From Zeugodacus cucurbitae (taxonomy: Eukaryota; Arthropoda; Insecta; Diptera; Tephritidae), in assembly GCF_028554725.1 (NCBI RefSeq), contig NC_071671.1:26350001-26414000 (forward strand): a stretch of DNA of 64,000 nucleotides, read 5' to 3'. The translations under genes were made by a program, and so were the position numbers. The notes below the pieces were generated by a model. The model ran no database searches, was not told the DNA's origin, and saw only the letters and a program-made list of their open reading frames with translations. Of this stretch, positions 57,449-64,000 are shown piece after piece. Within the stretch, counting starts at the first letter, position 1. Each line of letters begins with the position of its first letter.

Positions 57449-59429
57449 CTTAAATATGCAGAGATGTATACAGCCCACACGAAGCCATTACAAAATTTTA
57501 AGGAAACAGTAAGTATTCCCAAAAGATAATTATTTTATATAAGTACTTAAAAGTACTTAAATTAAGTTTGAATTTACTCTTTTATATTTGTTTATAAACG
57601 CTTCATTAATTAGAACATTTTCTGCCAATGCCAATTGGAAGTTATTATTATCGTAGCTTCGAATATATCGCGTATACGCCACGTGGGACCTCCATGTAGC
57701 TTACAGTAAATAGGATGTCTTAAAAGTGACGGATATTTAACGATTTCATTCGTAGTTTGACTTGGAGATTTGAATGTATCAATGTAGCTACATGGAACGT
57801 ATATGCCATTTCTTCAGAATATGTTGAAGGCTTTTAAACATATCCGTAACTCAGAAATCAATTATGAAATTGTATTCCAATTATGCATTTGCATTTAAAA
57901 TAATTCTTCTGATATTAATTTAATGTAAATATAATTTTTTATTAAATATTTTTTCGAAATCATAATTCTTCGTAACTGTATAATGCAAAATTTCAAAATC
58001 TGTACTCATTTCACCTATATATAGTACCTCGATATGATTTATGTAAAAAAATATTTCATGATATCTTAAACCAGATTTCCGTTTTCAAAATGGTTTCTTC
58101 AATTTTTTCTTAAAAGAGAAATCGCGAAACTTTAATTTTACTGTCATGTTATTTAATATTCAATCCTGTAGGAGAACACTGCGCTACAGACCAGCGAAAT
58201 GCAAATTATGAAAATGCCACGGTAACAGCTGGCAAACAGCTATATGGGGGCGCATAATGAGTTAATCGTTAAGTGAAATAGGTTGCCTCCAAGACGAGCG
58301 CGCATTTCCGTCCAAAGGGTGATAGCTGCACTTAACAACAACTGTTGTGAATTTTGTGATGCGGAATATGGAGTTCAAAAAGTGAGTGGGTTAATTAAGT
58401 GGCATGCAGTGGGTTATAGCGAAATTAATACGTACTTATTTGTGAAACTTGCTCACCAAGTACCGTAAAGTTGTATAGGCACATAACAAAGTGAAAATAA
58501 TAAGGCGACACATGTATGTGTGTGTAGGAGAACAGATTTCATGTTGTCGAAAGTTTTTGAAAACAACGCTTTACAAATGCTTTTTTGAGTTGTTGGTTGA
58601 GATTTGTTTGTCGTTTTCTATTTATATGCGAAATTATGAAGACGTAACTTTTTTAAAATATGCACATATTTATGGAACGACAGTACGAGTGCAATGACAA
58701 CGTTGGTGGATTTCCATGTGACAACAGTCGACACACAAGTTTTAGGCTGTCAGATATATACATAAGTTAAGCTTATTAATATTTAGCTTTTTGAACAAAT
58801 AATTATTTTTTCTTAAAATCGCAAATTTTTAAGATTTTTATAATTTTCAAGATATTGTTAAGATATTTCAACCATAAAATTGCTATGCGCCTAAATTCAG
58901 GCAACACTTTATACTAATATAATTATTGTTGTTTTATATGTGAGAAAACATTGCCCACAATTAGGGATGCTCTTCATTAAAGCAATCAATTAGTTCAGAT
59001 GAGGATTTAGTACAAAACTCCCAAGCCGTCTAAACTTTCTTCATACATATATTATAACTTTCAATCACTTTCCAACCGGTTTAATAACCCATCTACCGGC
59101 AAAAGAAAGGAAATAATTGCTTGCAAGTAGAACAGACAATTCGCTTTATGTACGGTCTGACAAGGTTATCTGTCTTGAAGTTATATTCTTTCGTCTAATT
59201 GATACTTGTGTACAGATGATCACTACTCACCATGAAAGATATCTGACTTCTCAAGAGAAATTCAGAAGATATACATATATATTTTAAATGGTCCCAATTA
59301 TTCTTAGTGATTGCTACTTGGAATTTACCACAGTAAGCTAACGCGATTAAGGCATGCATATATACATACACTACTATCAGCGGCATTATTATACTTTTCG
59401 ATTAAGAGCACCGTTATCCTATTACAGCT
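57449..59429. other. gene-free stretch
   Basis: No gene recognised. A short ORF (58283-58468) starts MPPRRARISVQRVIAALNNN but has no recognisable domain or codon evidence. Near 58885-58950 the words ATGCGCCTAAA and ATGTGAGAAAA recall the degenerate tandem unit at 47726-48150. Confidence 0.45.
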
Positions 59430-59713
59430 GAGCTGGTCAAGCGCTAGTCGGTCATTAGCGCTGGTCATTAGGTTTACCGACCTCTTCGCTCTTTGTACAG
59501 TTCACCTCTCCTTAGTCGTAGGGTTCTCAACGGCCATTATCCCAATGTCTCGCCTTTGCTAGATCAAGACAAATATTTCTCGAATCTCGCTTATTCGAAC
59601 GACCACGCGAAATTGCGGATATAGAAGTGAAAAATCTCACAAAAGACTGGCTTTCATGGCATAAATGTGTTTCCCTCTGGGGAACAGCTATACAACCTAA
59701 CCTAACTTTAGAT
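59430..59713 (+). pseudogene. 3' end of an RNase H-type LINE, decayed
   Basis: One frame reads QCLAFARSRQIFLESRLFER and then REIADIEVKNLTKDWLSWHK before a stop-free run into ACCTAACCTAAC. C-terminal residues of this kind followed by a CCTAA-type tail are typical of LOA/R1/I-group LINEs. Too short to classify further. Confidence 0.5.
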
Positions 59714-59890
59714 AGCGCGAACAGAATAATTTATGCCGGAAGAGCAAACGATTTTTATAGGAAAGATTCCGTACTCATCATACGTGAAATTGGCATGGTA
59801 ACATAGGTTTTAGGAAACTTTCATAAATAATCCAATGAAAGCAGACGAAAAATGCATTTTAATAGAGTATCTAAGTACGAGACTGATTAG

Positions 59891-60888
59891 AACAAGTAAG
59901 GAAAGGCTAAGTTCGGGTGCAACCGAACATTTTGTACTCTCGCAATTTATTGAAGAAATTTTATTAAGATAACATACACATTTACCCATAAATTCCGCAT
60001 AAAGTTTAATAGCATAACGAAAATCGTAATTCGTGAACCGATTTCATTCACTTTCACCAGCAAGGTTCACTATATCCAAGACATATTAAACAATACATAT
60101 ATGCGCAATAGGGCCCACCGTATTTAAAAAAAAACCTATAATTACGTGTATGGGAGCTAGAACAGAGACATTTACTGAGAGATTTACCCATATTTTAGGT
60201 TAATATTTACCCTTAGGCGCTGAGTTCAACATGTTCGATATCTGCGGCCTTGAAAAGTTATAGTCCGTTTTCGACAATTTTTTCACAAGTGAAGCCAGAG
60301 ATGATATGCACTATTTGTTTAAAGTTTTATTCCGCTATCTTCATTGGTTCCTTATATATACATTATAAAGTGAAGGAATAAGATGGAATTCAAAATTGAG
60401 TTATAAGGAAAGTAGTCGTGGTTGTGAACCGATTTCGCCCATTTTCTATCCGTGTTATCAGGGTGTCAAGGAAATATTATATACCGAATTTCATTCAATT
60501 CGGTCGAGTAGTTCCGCTTTCAACTATTTTCATGGTGTGTGGTGGGGTACGTAAGAGAACCGACTCCTGAAAGTTTGGTTTATATAGCTTCATTGGTTTG
60601 CGAGATATATATAAATAACCGATTTGGGGGCGGGGCCACGCCCACTTCTCCAAAAAAATTACATCCACATATGGCCTTCCTAGTGCGATCCTTTATTCCA
60701 AATTTTACTTTTATCACTTCATTTATGGCTTGGTTATGACACTTTATAGGTTAGGTTTTCACCATTTTGTGGGCTTGGCAATGGTCCGATTTCGCCCATT
60801 TTCGAAAGCAACCCTCTCATGGTCCCAAGGAGTATTTGTGCCAAGTTTCGTCAAGATATCTTAATTTTTAACTCATTTTCCCAAATAC
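59891..60888 (-). mobile_element. Helentron/DINE-1-like repeat copy J, 5'-truncated
   Basis: The 3'-type end AACAAGTAAGGAAAGGCTAA is at 59891. The copy fades at about 60888, after GTTTCGTCAAGATATCTTAA and before the ATACTCTC hairpin end. It carries GGGGGCGGGGCCACGCCCAC and a GTACGTAAGAGAACCGACTC variant shared with copy K. Confidence 0.75.
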
Positions 60889-63211
60889 ATATAATAGTTT
60901 GCCAAAAAAACACTTAAATGAACTACCAGTTGTTATCCAATGTCACACGCCCTCTCCATATATCTTCCAAGTTTGCAACTATTCACGTGCTTTTGCACCG
61001 AAACATGCAAGTTTGGCTTGTTTTCATGTATTTCCAGCTACATATATTTAAAATTTGTAAGCGTTGGCTTAAACAGTTACGCTCATAATACCTGAATAAA
61101 TTAACGCAGCTTGTACGTGAGCACAACAAAGTAGCAGAGTCTGCATATATGCATTTAGACACAGGTGAAAGTGAAGACACCCACACACTCGCGGACATGA
61201 ACGCCTACACTTGCACCAAGCAGGTGCACTGGAATGCCAATAATTTCTGCAAAATGTATAAAACAAGTTGGTGTACGGATGCGCGAATTTGTATAGAGTT
61301 GTTACTTGGCTAAATTGCAGCTCATTTTGCAGTTTGTAAACTGTGCATGCGCGAACATTTTAATTAATGCGAATTGCCGCACAAACAACCACAACGTAAC
61401 CACATCACACCTCACCGCATATTCCACCGCAATTTAGCAATATTCTGTACCACGTGACTTTAAACTGGTACGCCCTTTTGTGTTGAGCGCTTGCATAAAC
61501 GATTTTGCCATTTTACTGTTACAAAATCTACTTTGATGTTGAGTACAAAAATGTCATACTAATGGAATTCAATTGCTGGAAAGGTTAGTTTGGAGTCTGA
61601 AATCGAAGATTATCGAGTGGGAATACAGTATGACGAAGGCTCTTCTTAATCAACTAAACTAGAACTAAAACTAGCGCTTTGAAGCTCGTTTTAATTTGGA
61701 GGCTACTACATATCACAAACAATATGCTTGAAAGAGTTTTAACTCAGTTCGAAAGATAAAATGGACCTGATTTTATACCGGACCAAGAATTACCAACAAG
61801 ATTCCATAAAGTTATTCCTATCTAAACAAAAATATTAATTTTTGGACCAAGGAGACGATATTATTTTCTTTATTTTCATATACTTCTGAACAAACTTTGA
61901 AAATACTTCAGTTTTCGGCAACCCAATGGTCATCAGAAGTCTCAGAACATATGTAGACATATACAAAGTTCTATGGAAATCTCTGAAGATATCATCTATC
62001 CGAAGCTAATTGCCAAAGAGGTCATAAACGATATGTGACTCAACTAGTGTAGAACTACTCTTTGCTGCTGAAGAATATTTTGAAACATCGGACAGCAGGC
62101 ATATTCTTTAAGAGTGACAGATTCTAGAACAACATCATCATAGACAAGTTTTTATTCGAAAATGTTACTGAAAGCTCCAGGGGCAACTGCGAGCCCTCTG
62201 CAATTTTCGGAAATGACTTTTTATCGATTCTCTTTTGTATTTGAATAACGTTCAATATAGTCCAAGTAACGTTAAATTCGAGACATCAACTACTGTTCTC
62301 CATAGCTCTGCACTTATGACATCCAAGATAAGGTCTGTATTACAAATATAATACAAAGGAACGATATAGAGCAGATCTTTCATGATTCAAATCATTTTTA
62401 ACTAAATTGAGATATCTTCAGAAGCAATCTCATCAAATAGAAACATTTAGAAATAATTTCACAACTATTTGTAACCGTATTTCAATATCAATCTCTTTAA
62501 TTCTAAATATACTCGTAAAGATACAGAGTTGTTTTTCCCATCGTAACTGTCTTGTCCTGATAAACAAGCATTGCTTTATTGAGTGAGTGCCAACAGCGAA
62601 ATCCTCAAGTTATTTATACATACACCCACACTGCATATTTCACTGGTTTTGCATGACGTTCCGTTGGCAAACAATTTGCATTTCCTGTTTCTTGACTTGG
62701 CACATTCAAGAACCAGCAGCATGCAGAGAATGTGGTACATTTGATGACACACAAATTATTTGTGTTGGCAAAGTTTTGAACGGTTTTAGCCACAATATTG
62801 CTCAATGTACAAATAGCCGTTATATTTATGTACCCACATATATATTAAAACTTTGTCGTAAATAACGGCATATTTATCTATATATATACCATATGTATAA
62901 GCGTAAAACGAGACGTCCATTTTCAATAATGTTGCTTGTTAAACAATTTAAGCATCTACATACGTGCACTGGTTACAGTGATTGATATGTATGCACCACG
63001 CATGTTTTTCTGAAGTTTCTCTTCAGTTAACAACTACTATGTATAGCAAGTTGGAGCTTTCCAAGTGGAAACTTCCATTTGTGGTCTTCAATCAACTTTG
63101 CCAACTTTTATGGTTACTCATATGTCACAAGGGAATCAATATCAAGGCGACTACTGGCTACCAGCTAAATACAAATACCATTTTATATTCTATATAAATT
63201 TTCATTTTATA
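60889..63211. other. gene-free stretch
   Basis: No coding or repeat signature recognised. Confidence 0.5.
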
Positions 63212-64000
63212 TTTTTATACTCTCGCAACAAAAGTTGCTAAGAGAGTATTATAGTTTTGTTCACATAACGGTTGTTTGTAAGTCATAAAACTAAACGAGT
63301 TAGATATAGGGCTATATATATCAAAATAATCAGGATGACGAGACGTGTTGAAATCCGGATGTCTGTCTGTCCGTCCGTCTGTCCGTCAGTCCGTACAACG
63401 GATAACTTGAGTAAAAATTTATATATCTTAACGAAACTTGGAACACGTATTCCTTGGCACCCTTCTTTCGAAAATAGGCAAAATCGGAACATTGCCACTC
63501 CCACTAAATGGCGAAAACCAAAAACACATAAAGTATCATAACTAAGCCATAAATAAAGTTATAATAGTAAAATTTGGAATAAAGGATCGCAGGAAAGGGC
63601 ATATTTGGATGTAATTTTTTGGGGAAGTGGGCGTGGCACCGCCCCCCCCAAATCGGTTATTTATATATATATATATATATATCGCAAACCAATGAAGCTA
63701 TATAAACCAAACTTTCTGCAGTCGGTTCTCTTACGTACCCCACCACACACCATGAAAATAGGTGAAACCGGATAATAACCACGCCCACCTCCCATACAAA
63801 GGTTAGGTTGAAAATTACTAAAAGTGAGTTAACTCACTAACAAAGAACGTCAGAAACACTAAATTTACAGAAGAAATAGCAGAAGGAAGCTGCACTCAGA
63901 TCTTTTTACAAAATGGGAAATGGGGGTGGCATCGCCCACTTATGGATCAAAAACCATATCTCAGGAACTACTCGACAAATTTCAATGAAATTCGGTATAT
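63212..64000 (+). mobile_element. Helentron/DINE-1-like repeat copy K, runs off the window
   Basis: It begins TTTTTATACTCTCGCAACAA and the hairpin partner GTTGCTAAGAGAGTATTATA follows, showing the intact 5' end. A GTCCGTCCGTCTGTCCGTCA run, GTGGGCGTGGC boxes and a short (AT)n tract at 63660-63682 follow. The 3' end lies outside. Confidence 0.8.

Noticed and set aside
58283..58468. Small ORF starting MPPRRARISVQRV as a host gene
   Set aside because: Arg-rich start looks gene-like, but there is no domain, splice signal or codon support and it is only 61 codons.
1..64000. A new multi-gene defence or biosynthetic system
   Set aside because: Only one host gene is visible and everything else recognised is mobile-element DNA; I find no cluster of unknown conserved ORFs.

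Overview
The window reads as dipteran nuclear DNA, most likely from a tephritid fruit fly (Bactrocera / Zeugodacus / Ceratitis type). This rests on an AT-rich base composition, a split neuropeptide-receptor gene very close to its Drosophila counterpart, and Diptera-type transposons (DINE-1/Helentron relatives, Tc1, Tc3 and mariner relics, RTE-like LINEs). The organism is an inference; no marker gene names it. I see no rRNA, tRNA, CRISPR array or bacterial operon.

The only host gene I can support is on the minus strand: a CCHamide-1 receptor-like class A GPCR (CCHa1-R). Seven coding exons lie at 22911-23503, 10824-11050, 10625-10728, 10270-10482, 7848-7951, 4724-4861 and 3121-3282. All splice sites are GT-AG, the phases are compatible, and together they encode all seven membrane helices and helix 8. 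The last visible exon ends in an open splice donor, so the C-terminal tail lies beyond the left edge. A splice acceptor at 23714 suggests at least one upstream 5'UTR exon further right. Intron 1 (11.9 kb) carries most of the transposons found inside the gene.

The rest is intron or intergenic DNA shaped by transposons. One RTE-like LINE family has four copies: a full-length one with an intact 996-codon ORF (38877-42137), a 5'-truncated copy with an open frame (25799-27685), a 5'-truncated frameshifted copy (16254-19137), and an old fragment that looks chimeric (33459-33948). The first three have perfect 13-15 bp target-site duplications. A second LINE type, with an RNase H domain, left a fragment at 50648-51800, also with a perfect duplication. 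Eleven long copies, plus fragments, of a 0.7-1.25 kb repeat share the terminal design of DINE-1/Helentron elements. A separate DINE-1-like element at 53479-54546 has five 154-bp central repeats.

The right half also holds several TIR elements or nests. A decayed Helitron (45998-47645) has both termini and is interrupted by a 336-bp piggyBac-like MITE in a duplicated TTAA. A 536-bp Harbinger-like element (43986-44521) is flanked by TTA and carries a SANT/Myb-like ORF. A candidate 1.8-kb element with 19-bp inverted ends (32568-34404) encloses the chimeric LINE fragment. In the left part, Tc1-like (248-1201), Tc3-like (about 1697-2894) and pogo-like (9761-9933) elements sit in or downstream of the receptor gene.

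I found no new multi-gene system. The most unusual material is the chimeric LINE fragment, the palindrome-rich piggyBac-like MITE, the regularly spaced GGGCGTGG boxes of the Helentron-like family and the 1.8-kb TIR element.
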